Below, one piece after another: positions 17,646-26,746 of a stretch of DNA of 40,782 nt. The number at the start of each line of letters is the position of its first letter. Position 1 is the first letter of the stretch. The translations under genes were made by a program, and so were the position numbers. This stretch comes from Verrucomicrobiota bacterium (GTDB taxonomy: Bacteria > Verrucomicrobiota > Verrucomicrobiia > Methylacidiphilales > JBCCWR01): positions 64,925 through 105,706 of the forward strand of contig JBCCXA010000009.1 in assembly GCA_039192515.1 (NCBI GenBank). The letters run 5' to 3'. The notes beneath the pieces were generated by a model. The model had not been told where the DNA came from, made no database searches, and saw only the letters and a program-made list of their open reading frames with translations.

Positions 17646-20207
17646 ATGAAAATATATAAGTATATTCCACTCTTGGTAATCTCATCTCTATTCCAAGAAT
17701 CCGTCAGAGCCCAAGCATCTGATCTTTATGGAGCCGATGGAGAGCTCAGAACAGATACCTCACGCATACCCGATTTTTCTCATGCTGGCTATAAGCAGGG
17801 AGAAGTTCCCGTTCCTAAGGTACCAATAGTAGCTAATGTAAAAGACTTTGGAGCAATCGGTGATGGTGTTGTAGATGACACGCAAGCATTCCTTGATGCA
17901 ATCAGTGATACTGAAAACGGGGCCATCTTTATTCCCGAAGGGACTTATGTCATTACTCAAATTTTAAAGATCACCAAGTCCAACCTAGTGCTGCATGGAG
18001 CGGGCAAGGACAAATCCATTCTCTATTTCCCTAAAAGTTGTCGAGAGGTATCTAGTGGAGACTTTCACGGGACAGGCGGTTTTATATGGGTAGAAGGTGA
18101 AAGACAGCAAAGTGCTAATCTGACAAACCTAACGTCAGATGCCTTGCGGGGAGACCGTCTTCTTAATGTTGACTCAACGGCGAACTTATCGGTTGGGCAG
18201 CGAATTGAAATTTCTATGGATCTCAGCAATAACAATGATCTTGTCAGTCACCTCTATGGCGGAGATCCGGACGATATTTCAAATTTAGAGGGGGCGCCTT
18301 GGCAAATGTTAGAGATAGTTTCACTAACGGCTAATACCATCGAGCTCGATAGACCTTTGTTTTTTAATGCCGAGATCGGTTGGTCTCCTAAAATCAGGAC
18401 GGTCAACTATTCTGTAACGGAATTCGGCATAAAGGATCTTCGTTTAGAGATGGCACGAGACAAATATGATGGACACTTTGAAGAGGAATGGAACGGGATT
18501 TATTTTTTGGATATAGCGGATTCGTGGATCAAAAATGTGCACATTCATTTTGCGGATGAAGCTTTTCTCATCAAAGGCCGCTTTTGCACCTTGGATGGCG
18601 TTAGTTATGATGCGCCCAGTGGTAAGAAGGGACCAGACTTTGGACATAATGGAATTTTTGTTGATAAGCCAGGGGGGTACAACTTGATCAAAAACTTTCA
18701 AGCGAATGCCTCATATATGCATAGCTTGGCTGTGCGCGGAACCTCTGGAAATGTCTTTTCCAAGGGAACAGGCGTGCAAATCGATTTCGATCTGGCGGGA
18801 CATTGTCCCTTCTCAAATCTTTATACTGAAATAGAAATAACACAGCCAAATTTCTTATGGAGAGGCAGTGGTGCACCTGGAACTGGCAAATCAGCTGCCG
18901 CTTGGAATACTTTCTGGAATATAAAAGCAGCCTCCTCAATCAAATATCCAAAAGATAAACCTTGGTCAAAATGGTCACAATTAATCAATATCATTGGCAT
19001 AACCTCAAATGAGAAATCGAAAAAGGATCCTAACGGAGAGTGGTTCGAAGTGATTGACCCTGATATTCTCACTCCACAAAACTTATACGAGCACCAATTA
19101 AATAAAAGGCTTGCTGACCAAGGAAATGAGCCTGATAACCAAGATCCGATAGTAAATTTTGCTGAGCCTAAACCTTCCGAGCTCGACTTAGAAGAAGGGT
19201 ATACCTCAATTGATATTGAAGCGAAAGCTAGTGACCCGGATGGAAAAATTGATCATGTAGAATTATTTATAGATGGATTTTTTATCGGAAGAGACAGCAA
19301 ATCAAGATACAGGTGGAATGAGGGTAGATATGCTGACGAGTTGCTCGGTTTATCGGCGGGAACTTATGAGTTAACGCTTGTTGCAACTGACAAGCAAGGT
19401 GCTACTGCGGACGCCGTTGACATTCTTACAATCTTGGGATCTGGAGGTAACTTGCCGCCAACGGTTGGATTTGATCTGACTAAATCAACGCTTGAACTTG
19501 AAGAAGACTACGAGAAGATCCTTATCAGGGCAGATGCATCAGATCCAGATGGAAGTGTTGATTATGTTCAATTGTATATAGATGGGAATTTTCTTGGGCA
19601 GGACAGCGTACCGTTATACAAGTGGAATCAGAAAACAACTCCCGGTTTAAATCAACTAGCAGTAGGGACCTATGACCTGACATTAGTTGCCGCAGATAAC
19701 CTTGGCTCAATGTCTCAGGATATAGCAACACTTACCATTAAGTCTCCTGGTTCTACGCTTGTTATTTTTGATGACTTCGAAGCTGGTTTTGGAAGCAACT
19801 GGATCGATGGAGGCGAAGACTGTCTACTAAATACATCAGGCTCGTATGTCAACAGCTCGGCAGTTGTTAATTTACAAGATAACACCAATTCCTCAGTTCT
19901 CACAACTGTGCCTCTTGACTTAAGCAGTTACTCAGAGCTGACAGTGGAATTTGATTACCAAGTTAAAAGTTTTGAAGATACAGAAGAGTTTTGGTTGCAA
20001 ATATCTACCGACGGTGGAACAACTTATGAAACAGTCAAGGCATTCGTGAATGATATCGATTTCGTAGATGATGGAACTGTCTATCTCGAGTCCATTGTTA
20101 TGGCTGACTACACACTCACAGATCAAACTTCTATTCGCTTCCGTTGTAATGCGAGCGGTAACTGGGATGATGTATACATCGATAATATTCGCATAAGTGC
20201 CAAGTAG
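17646..20207 (+). CDS. Secreted beta-helix (pectate-lyase-3-like) protein with Ig-like domains
   Basis: The 853-residue protein starts with a signal peptide (about 1-22). Residues about 60-480 look like a right-handed beta-helix of the pectate-lyase-3/GH28-like superfamily, opening with the typical VKDFGAIGDGVVDDTQAF and IFIPEGTYVI segments. Two similar Ig-like domains follow (about 498-597 and 600-700); both contain ASDPDG, a V(E/Q)L(F/Y)IDG strand and a GTY(E/D)LTLVA strand. From about 705 to the end is a jelly-roll-like domain (FDDFEAGFGSNW, EFDYQVKSFEDTEEFWLQIS, WDDVYIDNIRIS), as in carbohydrate-binding or MAM-type modules. The likely job is cutting or binding a polysaccharide outside the cell, in keeping with the sulfatases upstream. 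Whether it is a lyase, hydrolase or epimerase cannot be told. No Shine-Dalgarno motif; a terminator follows. Confidence 0.82.
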   Translation: MKIYKYIPLLVISSLFQESVRAQASDLYGADGELRTDTSRIPDFSHAGYKQGEVPVPKVPIVANVKDFGAIGDGVVDDTQAFLDAISDTENGAIFIPEGTYVITQILKITKSNLVLHGAGKDKSILYFPKSCREVSSGDFHGTGGFIWVEGERQQSANLTNLTSDALRGDRLLNVDSTANLSVGQRIEISMDLSNNNDLVSHLYGGDPDDISNLEGAPWQMLEIVSLTANTIELDRPLFFNAEIGWSPKIRTVNYSVTEFGIKDLRLEMARDKYDGHFEEEWNGIYFLDIADSWIKNVHIHFADEAFLIKGRFCTLDGVSYDAPSGKKGPDFGHNGIFVDKPGGYNLIKNFQANASYMHSLAVRGTSGNVFSKGTGVQIDFDLAGHCPFSNLYTEIEITQPNFLWRGSGAPGTGKSAAAWNTFWNIKAASSIKYPKDKPWSKWSQLINIIGITSNEKSKKDPNGEWFEVIDPDILTPQNLYEHQLNKRLADQGNEPDNQDPIVNFAEPKPSELDLEEGYTSIDIEAKASDPDGKIDHVELFIDGFFIGRDSKSRYRWNEGRYADELLGLSAGTYELTLVATDKQGATADAVDILTILGSGGNLPPTVGFDLTKSTLELEEDYEKILIRADASDPDGSVDYVQLYIDGNFLGQDSVPLYKWNQKTTPGLNQLAVGTYDLTLVAADNLGSMSQDIATLTIKSPGSTLVIFDDFEAGFGSNWIDGGEDCLLNTSGSYVNSSAVVNLQDNTNSSVLTTVPLDLSSYSELTVEFDYQVKSFEDTEEFWLQISTDGGTTYETVKAFVNDIDFVDDGTVYLESIVMADYTLTDQTSIRFRCNASGNWDDVYIDNIRISAK

Positions 20208-20242
20208 TTTGCTGTTAATTCATCAACTTTAGAATAAGCTTG

Positions 20243-20275
20243 ACCCGCCAGCGGAAGTCCGAGGGCGGGTTTTTT
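20243..20275 (+). terminator. Intrinsic terminator after the beta-helix gene
   Basis: A 7-bp G+C-rich stem ACCCGCC / GGCGGGT with a 14-nt loop is followed at once by TTTTTT. It starts 35 nt after the stop codon. The T-run also forms the left boundary of MITE-like copy 4. Confidence 0.85.
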
Positions 20276-20485
20276 AACCCCAGCTCATGCCTTAGAGACG
20301 TAAAGATCTTTTTGGGATCTTGACTTCAAGAAGCATAGGGTCCTCTAGAGATATTGCCTTTTTGAGAACTATATCCCTAATTCTATCCAGATGGGTGTGG
20401 CCTCGGTTTAATCGCTAGCCTACGCTTGTTTATTAAAAACTAAGCTCAGAGGATGTGATTGAATGCCTCTTCATTGAAACTGTTG
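20273..20485 (+). repeat. MITE-like intergenic element, copy 4 (3' end lost)
   Basis: Starts TTTAACCCCAGCTCATGCCT in the terminator T-run. The core (AGGGTCCTCTAGAGATATTG) and the middle block (CTAAGCTCAGAGGATGTGAT) match copies 3 and 7. The right terminal repeat is not recognisable. A second repeated module follows at 20575. Confidence 0.65.
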
Positions 20486-20574
20486 TACTTTTGGAGCATT
20501 TGTGAATGAATGGGTAACAGTGCCTAATCCAACCTGTCAATCTCTGGTTTCACCCGTGAAAGCTTCTAGAGATC

Positions 20575-20690
20575 TTTGTAGGCTCCTTGATGCTGAGATC
20601 CGTATGGATATCATAGGATCCATCCGGCGTAAAAATCTATAAATACTTGAATCTGCTAGATACCTGGGTTGAACCGAGGTATGGCAAAAT
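20575..20690 (+). repeat. Second repeated module, also inside copy 7
   Basis: This stretch (including GGATCCATCCGGCG, AAATACTTGAATCT and GATACCTGGGTTGAACC) matches 40263-40352, where it sits inside the last element copy. Here it lies about 90 bp downstream of copy 4. It can form a hairpin: ATACCTGGG / CCGAGGTAT around a TTGAA loop (20660-20682, one mismatch). The rest of the 20208-20791 spacer shows no gene. Confidence 0.6.
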
Positions 20691-20791
20691 TGGATGTTTA
20701 AAATGAATTCTAAAACGCTCTAGAAGAAGCTTGGCAACATATCATGCATATTTGAAAATTTGTATTATATTCAATCTAACGTCACCAAGAT

Positions 20792-22303
20792 ATGCAAGTT
20801 GTGTGGTTCAAACGAGATTTAAGAATTCATGATCATGAGGCTCTCAAGATTGCTTCAAGTAGAGGTGTTTTACTACCACTTTATATTCTAGAGCCTGAGC
20901 TATGGAGGCAACCTGATCTTAGCTGCAGACATTATGAATTTTTGCTGGAATGCCTCGAGGAATTAGATAAGGAGCTATGCCAATTGGGGCAGAATCTCAT
21001 TATCAAGGTTGGCGATGCAGTCGAAGTCCTCAAGGATATAAATAAACGCCTTTCGATTCAGGAGTTGTGGTCACACCAGGAAACTTGGAATGGATGGACT
21101 TATAATAGAGATAAAAAAGTAAAAAACTGGACGATAAGTCATGGTATTCCCTGGCATGAACCTTCACAAACAGGTGTTATTAGGCGCTTGAGGAATCGTG
21201 ATGGTTGGTCAACTCACTGGCGCGTTCAGATGACTAAAGAGTTAGTAAGGCCCATGGAGAGGCTACAAAAAATTGATGAAAAATCGGATACGCTTCCATC
21301 GCCTGCCTGCCTTGGTTTAAAGGAAGACGGATGCATTATGAGGCAAAAGGGTGGTCGCAAGGAAGCGTTGTCTTTGCTCAATGGATTTCTTTATAGCCGA
21401 GGGGAAGGCTATACAAAAGAAATGTCGTCACCGCTTAGTGCCTTCGATAGTTGTTCAAGACTTTCAGCTCATCTGGCATTTGGAACAGTCTCGATTCGTG
21501 AAGTGTTTCAAGCCAGCGAACGTCGAAGCGCCCAATTGAAAGAATTACCAAGAGGGGAAAAAGGAAAATGGCCTAGTGCTATGAGATCATTTTCTGGGCG
21601 ACTGCGTTGGCATTGCCATTTCATTCAGAAGCTTGAAGATGAACCACGAATTGAGTTCAAGAACATGCACTCAGCATATGATGGGCTAAGAGAGCCTGAT
21701 TTTAATGACGTTAGTTTTGCAGCATGGAAGGCGGGTTATACAGGTTACCCTATGATAGATGCATGTATGAGGGCATTATGGGCTACGGGATGGATTAATT
21801 TTCGCATGCGAGCCATGCTTATGAGTTTTGCGAGTTATCATTTGTGGCTTCATTGGAGAGAGCCCTCTCTTCATCTTGCCCGTTTGTTCACGGATTATGA
21901 GCCCGGCATTCACTATTCTCAGGCACAGATGCAAGCAGGGACAACGGGTATCAACAGTATTCGTATTTACAACCCAATCAAGCAGGGGATTGACCATGAT
22001 CCGCAAGCAACATTTATTCGCAAGTGGGTGCCAGAATTGGAGAGTGTGCCGAATGTCAGTATCCACACTCCCTGGTTGTTACCAGAAAAGATGAATGGGT
22101 ACCCTTTGCCCATAGTCGATGAAAAAATGGCCCGTAAAGAGGCAGCTAGTAAAGTATATCAAATAAGGAAAAATCTTAATCATAGGCGGGAGGCAGATCG
22201 AATCGTTCACAAACATGGTAGTAGAAAATCTGGAGTGAATAAGAGTGTAGCTCGAAAGAAAAGTGAGCGAGTTACTCGTGTGCAAGGAGTATTAGAGATC
22301 TAA
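20792..22303 (+). CDS. Photolyase/cryptochrome-family flavoprotein
   Basis: The 503-residue protein has an N-terminal Rossmann-like antenna domain (MQVVWFKRDLRIHDHEAL, to about 165) and a helical FAD-binding domain (about 190-475). FAD-domain marks are GEGYTKEMSSPLSAFDSCSR (204-223), RLRWHCHFIQKLEDEP (270-285), TGYPMIDACMRALWATGW (317-334) and IRIYNPIKQG (390-399). Classic CPD photolyases have an Asn-rich DGDLANN segment near the flavin; here it reads DYEPGIHYSQ (368-377), as in a less-studied branch often called cryptochrome-like. It may repair UV-damaged DNA with blue light or act as a light sensor. The Lys/Arg-rich C-terminal extension (about 445-495) could bind DNA. The next gene begins 5 nt after the stop, so the two form an operon. 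Confidence 0.88.
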   Translation: MQVVWFKRDLRIHDHEALKIASSRGVLLPLYILEPELWRQPDLSCRHYEFLLECLEELDKELCQLGQNLIIKVGDAVEVLKDINKRLSIQELWSHQETWNGWTYNRDKKVKNWTISHGIPWHEPSQTGVIRRLRNRDGWSTHWRVQMTKELVRPMERLQKIDEKSDTLPSPACLGLKEDGCIMRQKGGRKEALSLLNGFLYSRGEGYTKEMSSPLSAFDSCSRLSAHLAFGTVSIREVFQASERRSAQLKELPRGEKGKWPSAMRSFSGRLRWHCHFIQKLEDEPRIEFKNMHSAYDGLREPDFNDVSFAAWKAGYTGYPMIDACMRALWATGWINFRMRAMLMSFASYHLWLHWREPSLHLARLFTDYEPGIHYSQAQMQAGTTGINSIRIYNPIKQGIDHDPQATFIRKWVPELESVPNVSIHTPWLLPEKMNGYPLPIVDEKMARKEAASKVYQIRKNLNHRREADRIVHKHGSRKSGVNKSVARKKSERVTRVQGVLEI

Positions 22304-22308
22304 GCTTT

Positions 22309-23532
22309 ATGTGCTTCCCTGTTAATCGTGAAGAATCTCTAAATCAGCTTAAGAAATTTAGTCAGATTGCAAATCAGTATGCTAGTAAGAGGAATTATGT
22401 GGATAGGGAACTTCGCTATGTCTCAAAGTTATCACCGGCAATTCGGAGTAGATTAATCCTTGAGTATGAGGTCATTGAGCATCTTCTTGAAGCATATACT
22501 TTCTCGGCAATCGAAAAATATATACAAGAAGTCTATTGGCGGTTGTATTGGAAGGGATGGCTTGAATTTAGGCCTTATATTTGGCAAAAATATCTTGAAG
22601 AGCTCCAAGAGATAAAGAGCCAAGGCTCTAAGATGTTAAAAATAGCCAAGCAAATAGAATCAGCGCAAAGCGGAACTGATTTTGTGGACTATTTTATGAA
22701 GCAGCTAACTACAACTGGTTATTTACATAACCATGCTAGAATGTGGTTTGCGAGCTATTGGATTCACGCGATGAAACTCCCTTGGCAGCTGGGAGCAGAT
22801 CTCTTCTACAGACATTTACTCGATGCAGACCCTGCTTCAAATACTCTGTCATGGAGATGGGTGGCAGGTCTTCAGACCAAAGGTAAAGCCTATCTCATAT
22901 CACGTGCTAACTTAGAGAAATTCTGTGATCCAGAAATTTTGGGTAATAGGGATTATACGGCCATTGATCATGTGAAAGTTCGGGAAGGTATCGAGGAGAA
23001 TGCAACCGATGATCAAATCATTGAGAATCAAGCATGTGAAGGTTCTCATACTTTTGTGAAAGAGAATGAACGATGCGGGCTATGGATTCATGGTGAAGAT
23101 TTATTACCTGAGAAGAGTCTTTTATCTAAGCAACAATTCACAACGATTGTAGCTTTGCAGTCCTCAGCTTTAATGGAGAGGTACGGAATAAGTCGAAAGC
23201 GAATAGCCTACATGGGACAAGTTCTTACGGATGCCTTAGATAGAGCTAAAAATCATTACAAAGTTTCTGGTGATATGCTTGAGGTCTCAGCTTTACCCAG
23301 CTCGTTATTAGAGTGGGCGCTTCAAAATAAATTAAAGACTGTTTATACCATGAAAGCCTATATCGGGCCACTTAAAGATGAATTAGATCAAATTAAAAGG
23401 TTATTTCTGGAAAATAAAATTAGGCTCGTTTTAGTTGAAAGAGAGGAGGACCAAAGAATTTTTCCTTACGCTAAAAAAGGATTCTTCCATTTTTGGAAGA
23501 AAGCTTCCAAAGAAACTATCCTTAAGGGCTGA
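22309..23532 (+). CDS. Photolyase-related protein with FAD domain first (swapped domain order)
   Basis: The 407-residue protein opens with a photolyase-type helical FAD-binding domain (about 15-215), with no antenna domain before it. Marks are EKYIQEVYWRLYWKGWLE (69-86), GYLHNHARMWFASYW (137-151) and DADPASNTLSWRWVAGL (172-188), which match DASH/class I photolyases well. From about 255 to 395 comes a separate alpha/beta part (CGLWIHGEDLLPE; KTVYTMKAYIGPLKDEL; IFPYAKKGFFHFWKKA) that resembles the Rossmann-like domain normally found at the N-terminus of photolyases. The order is therefore reversed. I recall similar FAD-domain-first proteins in Alphaproteobacteria, of unknown function. The tight operon with the upstream photolyase suggests joint action in DNA repair or light sensing. 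No Shine-Dalgarno motif seen. Confidence 0.8.
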   Translation: MCFPVNREESLNQLKKFSQIANQYASKRNYVDRELRYVSKLSPAIRSRLILEYEVIEHLLEAYTFSAIEKYIQEVYWRLYWKGWLEFRPYIWQKYLEELQEIKSQGSKMLKIAKQIESAQSGTDFVDYFMKQLTTTGYLHNHARMWFASYWIHAMKLPWQLGADLFYRHLLDADPASNTLSWRWVAGLQTKGKAYLISRANLEKFCDPEILGNRDYTAIDHVKVREGIEENATDDQIIENQACEGSHTFVKENERCGLWIHGEDLLPEKSLLSKQQFTTIVALQSSALMERYGISRKRIAYMGQVLTDALDRAKNHYKVSGDMLEVSALPSSLLEWALQNKLKTVYTMKAYIGPLKDELDQIKRLFLENKIRLVLVEREEDQRIFPYAKKGFFHFWKKASKETILKG

Positions 23533-23534
23533 AG

Positions 23535-23705
23535 TTTAACCCGGATAATGCAGTAGACACTTAAAAACCTGTGCATAATCTTGTTCCCCAGGAAACATAG
23601 AGTTTCTTAGTCTGGTTGTTTGTTTCCTAAATTATCACAGAGTCTTTTCACTGTGGCTTAGGCTTGCGCATTTTTTCAACTTCTACTAAGTAATCTAGGT
23701 TAGAA
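23535..23705 (+). repeat. MITE-like intergenic element, copy 5 (diverged)
   Basis: Starts 2 nt after the stop of the FAD-domain-first gene with TTTAACCCGGATAATGCAGT; the right end CTTCTACTAAGTAATCTAGG pairs with it imperfectly. The left half (AATCTTGTTCCCCAGGAAAC, ATAGAGTTTCTTAG) is similar to copy 1. The middle differs. It fills the space between two convergent genes. Confidence 0.65.
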
Positions 23706-23717
23706 ATTCCCTTTATA

Positions 23718-25034
23718 TCAGTGTCTAACCGTAATTTTAGATTTGATTTTATCTTCGGAGACTAGTTGCTGAGGATTTTTCAAATTGGTAATAATTCTTG
23801 CGCCTCTTTTGTAATTTACATAGGAGTATACCCATTGAACGAGAACAGCAATTTTGTTCCGAAAACCTATTAAGAAGACTAGGTGAATAAAAAGCCATAA
23901 TGTCCATGCAATAAATCCAGAGAGATTGATCTTACCTATGCTGGCGACAGCTGCGGATCTTCCGATGGTGGCCATAGATCCTTTATCAAAATAAACAAAA
24001 GGTTTACGATCTAGCATTGGCGTAGATGAATCTATTTCGTTTTTGATATGCTTAGCAACGTAGTTTCCCATTTGAATAGCAGCCGGAGAAACCCCAGGAA
24101 CTTTTTGATTAAGTGGATCAGTGAGTTTAACAATATCACCAATGGCAAAAACTTCTGGATGATCTGGTAGAGTACAGTCGGGATTAACTAAAATTTTTCC
24201 TGAGCGGTCGACTGGAACATCCAAGGAGCGAGTGATCGCTGGGGCTCCAACACCTGCAGCCCAAATAATATTTTCTGCATCGATTGCCACATCATCAAAC
24301 TCTACTCTTTTATGGCGGATATCTTTAACCGGGGAGCTTAACATCATTTCAACTCCCATTTTTTCAAGTGTATCTTTTGCCTTGCATGGGAGTGGTTCAC
24401 TGAATTGTCCAAGTATTTTGTCTGAAGCTTCTGCAAGAATAATACGACTGTTTTTTGGATTGATGTTTTTAAAGTCCCTTGGCAAAACATGGTGAGCAAG
24501 CTCGGCAAGCGCACCAGCCATTTCTACGCCGGTCGGTCCACCGCCTATCACAACCATAGTCATTAACCGTTGTTGTTCTTTTGGGTTATCGCTAAGTTCC
24601 GCTCGTTCATAAGCATGTAAAACAGAATTGCGAATTTTAGAAGCCTCTTCAAGCGACTTAAGCCCGACCGTATGCTTGGCCCATTCATCGTGGCCGAAAT
24701 AATCATTCACTACCCCAAGTCCTATGACAAGATAATCATATTTGACGGTACGATTTGGGGTTAAAATGATTTTTTCATGAAGGTTAATGCCAGATACTTC
24801 GTCCATAATGACATGGATATTTTCATTTTTTGGTAAGGAAGAACGTATGGGTTTGGCGATTTCTGGCATCGAGAGGCCAGCAGTGGCTACTTGATAAAGT
24901 AACGGTTGGAATAAGTGATGATTGTTTTTATCAATAATGGTAACTTCGCAATCTGTATTAGCTAATCTTTTAGCACAAGCTAAGCCTCCAAATCCTGCCC
25001 CCAGAATGACAACTTGTTTCCTTACTTTCTTCAT
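23718..25034 (-). CDS. ndh: Type II NADH:quinone oxidoreductase (NDH-2-like)
   Basis: The protein is a two-dinucleotide-binding flavoprotein: VVILGAGFGGLACAKRL near the N-terminus for FAD and VVIGGGPTGVEMAGALAEL in the middle for NADH. The segment HHLFQPLLYQVATAGLS and the FAIGDI motif with VSPAAIQMG after it are typical of NDH-2. Hydrophobic helices near the C-terminus (AWTLWLFIHLVFLIGF) fit monotopic membrane attachment. It would pass electrons from NADH to quinone without pumping protons. I place the start at the ATG at 25034 (438 residues); a TTG at 25064 would add 10 unconserved residues. It lies 52 bp downstream of the Fe-S photolyase gene on the same strand, so the two may share a transcript. 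Confidence 0.88.
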   Translation of the reverse strand: MKKVRKQVVILGAGFGGLACAKRLANTDCEVTIIDKNNHHLFQPLLYQVATAGLSMPEIAKPIRSSLPKNENIHVIMDEVSGINLHEKIILTPNRTVKYDYLVIGLGVVNDYFGHDEWAKHTVGLKSLEEASKIRNSVLHAYERAELSDNPKEQQRLMTMVVIGGGPTGVEMAGALAELAHHVLPRDFKNINPKNSRIILAEASDKILGQFSEPLPCKAKDTLEKMGVEMMLSSPVKDIRHKRVEFDDVAIDAENIIWAAGVGAPAITRSLDVPVDRSGKILVNPDCTLPDHPEVFAIGDIVKLTDPLNQKVPGVSPAAIQMGNYVAKHIKNEIDSSTPMLDRKPFVYFDKGSMATIGRSAAVASIGKINLSGFIAWTLWLFIHLVFLIGFRNKIAVLVQWVYSYVNYKRGARIITNLKNPQQLVSEDKIKSKITVRH

Positions 25035-25086
25035 AATTTGAAGATAGTTCGCTTTGTGAAACAAGCAAATGGAGCTCGTGAATTTT

Positions 25087-26604
25087 TTACTCTCGAGGAA
25101 GTTTGTATCTAAGAATCTCTTTTTCTTCGTCCTTGGATAGCCTTGATAAATTTTTGTAGGCCAGGGTCATGCGCCTGTTATTTTTTAATTTTTCCTTATG
25201 ACGCAATAGGAATTGCCAATAGAGAGTATTAAAGGGACACGCATCTTTACCTGTTCTAGCTTTGACATTATAGTGGCACTCCGGGCAAAAATTGGACATG
25301 CGATTGATATAAGCGCCACTAGCTATGTATGGCTTGGTGCCTACGATTCCTCCATCTGCATAGAGAGCCATGCCAATGGTATTTGGTGCCTCAACCCATT
25401 CGTAGGCGTCAGCGTAAACCGCCAAATACCATTGGTGAACTTCTTGAGGATTAATGCCTGCAAGTAGAGCAAAATTACCGGTAACCATCAGGCGCTGAAT
25501 ATGATGAGAATATGCCTCCTCTTTAGTGATGCGGATGACTTCATGCATACATCGCATTTTCGTTTCTGCGGTCCAATAAAAATCCGGTAGGGACTCTGAT
25601 GCCTTTAAGGCATTTTTTTCAGTATAACCTGGCATATAATACCAGTAAATTCCTCTGATATATTCGCGCCAACCTATGATTTGACGGATAAATCCCTCGA
25701 CCGCATTTAGGGGGGCTTTTTTTTCTTTGAAGGCTTTTTCAGCTCTAAAGCAAACGTAGAGTGGATCTAAAAGACCGGAGTTAATATAGAATGAAATCAG
25801 ACTATGAAATAGAAAAGGTTCGTTGATTTTCATCGCATCTTGGTAATCACCAAAATTGGGTAAAATCCTGCTGATGAAGTCGTCTAGGGCTTTTTTTGCT
25901 TGTTTACTAGTTACAGCAAAGCCAAAAGGTGTACTGTTTCCAAAATGATGGCCATAAAGTTTTTCTACAATTTTGATAACCTCATTTGTGGTCGAGTCTG
26001 GTTTAAAACTAATGCGCGCGGGGAGTTTAATTTTCTTACCTAGTGGTTTTCGGTTTTGTTTATCTAGGTTCCAGGCTTCCCCCACCGGTTTTCCATTTGT
26101 TTCCATGAGCAGACCTGTTTTTTTCCTCATCTCACGGTAGAAGTATTCCATTATGAGTTCTTTGCGAGGGCTGGCCCAGTTCCGGAACTCTTCATGAGTC
26201 GCTAGAAAACGCGTGTCTTGAAGAACTTTAACAGGTATTCCTAATGTTTCACTCCATTGGGTTTTCATGGCATGAGTAAGGCGATATTCTCCCGCTTCCG
26301 TTACAAATAGTTGATCGACTGATCTTTTTTGTAATAGTCTTTTAGTCTCACCCAGTAAAGAATGTGAATTCTTAGGGTCATCGATTTTAGTGTAATGAAG
26401 ATGATATCCCTTGGTTTTTAATTCTTCAGCAAAGTGGCGCATGGCTGAAAAAGTAAATATAATTTTCTTTTTATGGTGTGTAACATAAGTAGCTTCTTCA
26501 TGGACTTCTGCCATGAGAACAATATCTTTATGTTTATCTATCCCGCTTAAAGTCGGTATGAGACTAGATAGCTGATCTCCTAAAATAAGACGTAGAACTC
26601 TCAT
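25087..26604 (-). CDS. Fe-S bacterial cryptochrome/photolyase (PhrB-like, 6-4 type)
   Basis: The 505-residue protein belongs to the deoxyribodipyrimidine photolyase-related (FeS-BCP) family. The N-terminal domain opens MRVLRLILGDQLS, as is typical. The four Cys that hold a [4Fe-4S] cluster are all present: C352 (KMRCMHE), C440 and C443 (NFCPECH) and C456 (DACPFN). Their spacing matches that of Agrobacterium PhrB (C350, C438, C441, C454 as I remember it). GWREYIRGIYW (311-321), RLMVTGNFALL (371-381) and EWVEAPNTIGMALYADGG (402-419) are FAD-domain marks. Known members repair (6-4) UV photoproducts using FAD and a lumazine antenna. It heads a likely two-gene unit with the NDH-2 gene and is divergent from the DUF2071 gene. 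Confidence 0.93.
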   Translation of the reverse strand: MRVLRLILGDQLSSLIPTLSGIDKHKDIVLMAEVHEEATYVTHHKKKIIFTFSAMRHFAEELKTKGYHLHYTKIDDPKNSHSLLGETKRLLQKRSVDQLFVTEAGEYRLTHAMKTQWSETLGIPVKVLQDTRFLATHEEFRNWASPRKELIMEYFYREMRKKTGLLMETNGKPVGEAWNLDKQNRKPLGKKIKLPARISFKPDSTTNEVIKIVEKLYGHHFGNSTPFGFAVTSKQAKKALDDFISRILPNFGDYQDAMKINEPFLFHSLISFYINSGLLDPLYVCFRAEKAFKEKKAPLNAVEGFIRQIIGWREYIRGIYWYYMPGYTEKNALKASESLPDFYWTAETKMRCMHEVIRITKEEAYSHHIQRLMVTGNFALLAGINPQEVHQWYLAVYADAYEWVEAPNTIGMALYADGGIVGTKPYIASGAYINRMSNFCPECHYNVKARTGKDACPFNTLYWQFLLRHKEKLKNNRRMTLAYKNLSRLSKDEEKEILRYKLPRE

Positions 26605-26656
26605 AGTTTATTTTTTGAAAAATAAAGCAAATAGTCGTGGCATGATCATCTAGAAT

Positions 26657-26696
26657 ATCACCGCTGCAAGGCAGAGCAAGTCGGTGATTGTTTTTT
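26657..26696 (+). terminator. Terminator-like hairpin between divergent genes
   Basis: ATCACCG / CGGTGAT (26657-26663 and 26682-26688) enclose an 18-nt loop that can itself fold (CTGC/GCAG), followed by TGTTTTTT on the plus strand. It looks like an intrinsic terminator, yet no plus-strand gene ends here: the genes on both sides are transcribed away from this spacer. Confidence 0.5.
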
Positions 26697-26746
26697 ATAT
26701 ACAGAAGTTGTTTCTAATTTCTCAAACCTAGGTTAGTTTATAGATA

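Noticed and set aside
26651..26664. CTAGAATATCACC as an eighth copy of the dispersed element core
   Set aside because: The match is limited to about 13 bp and is better explained by the terminator-like hairpin at this place.
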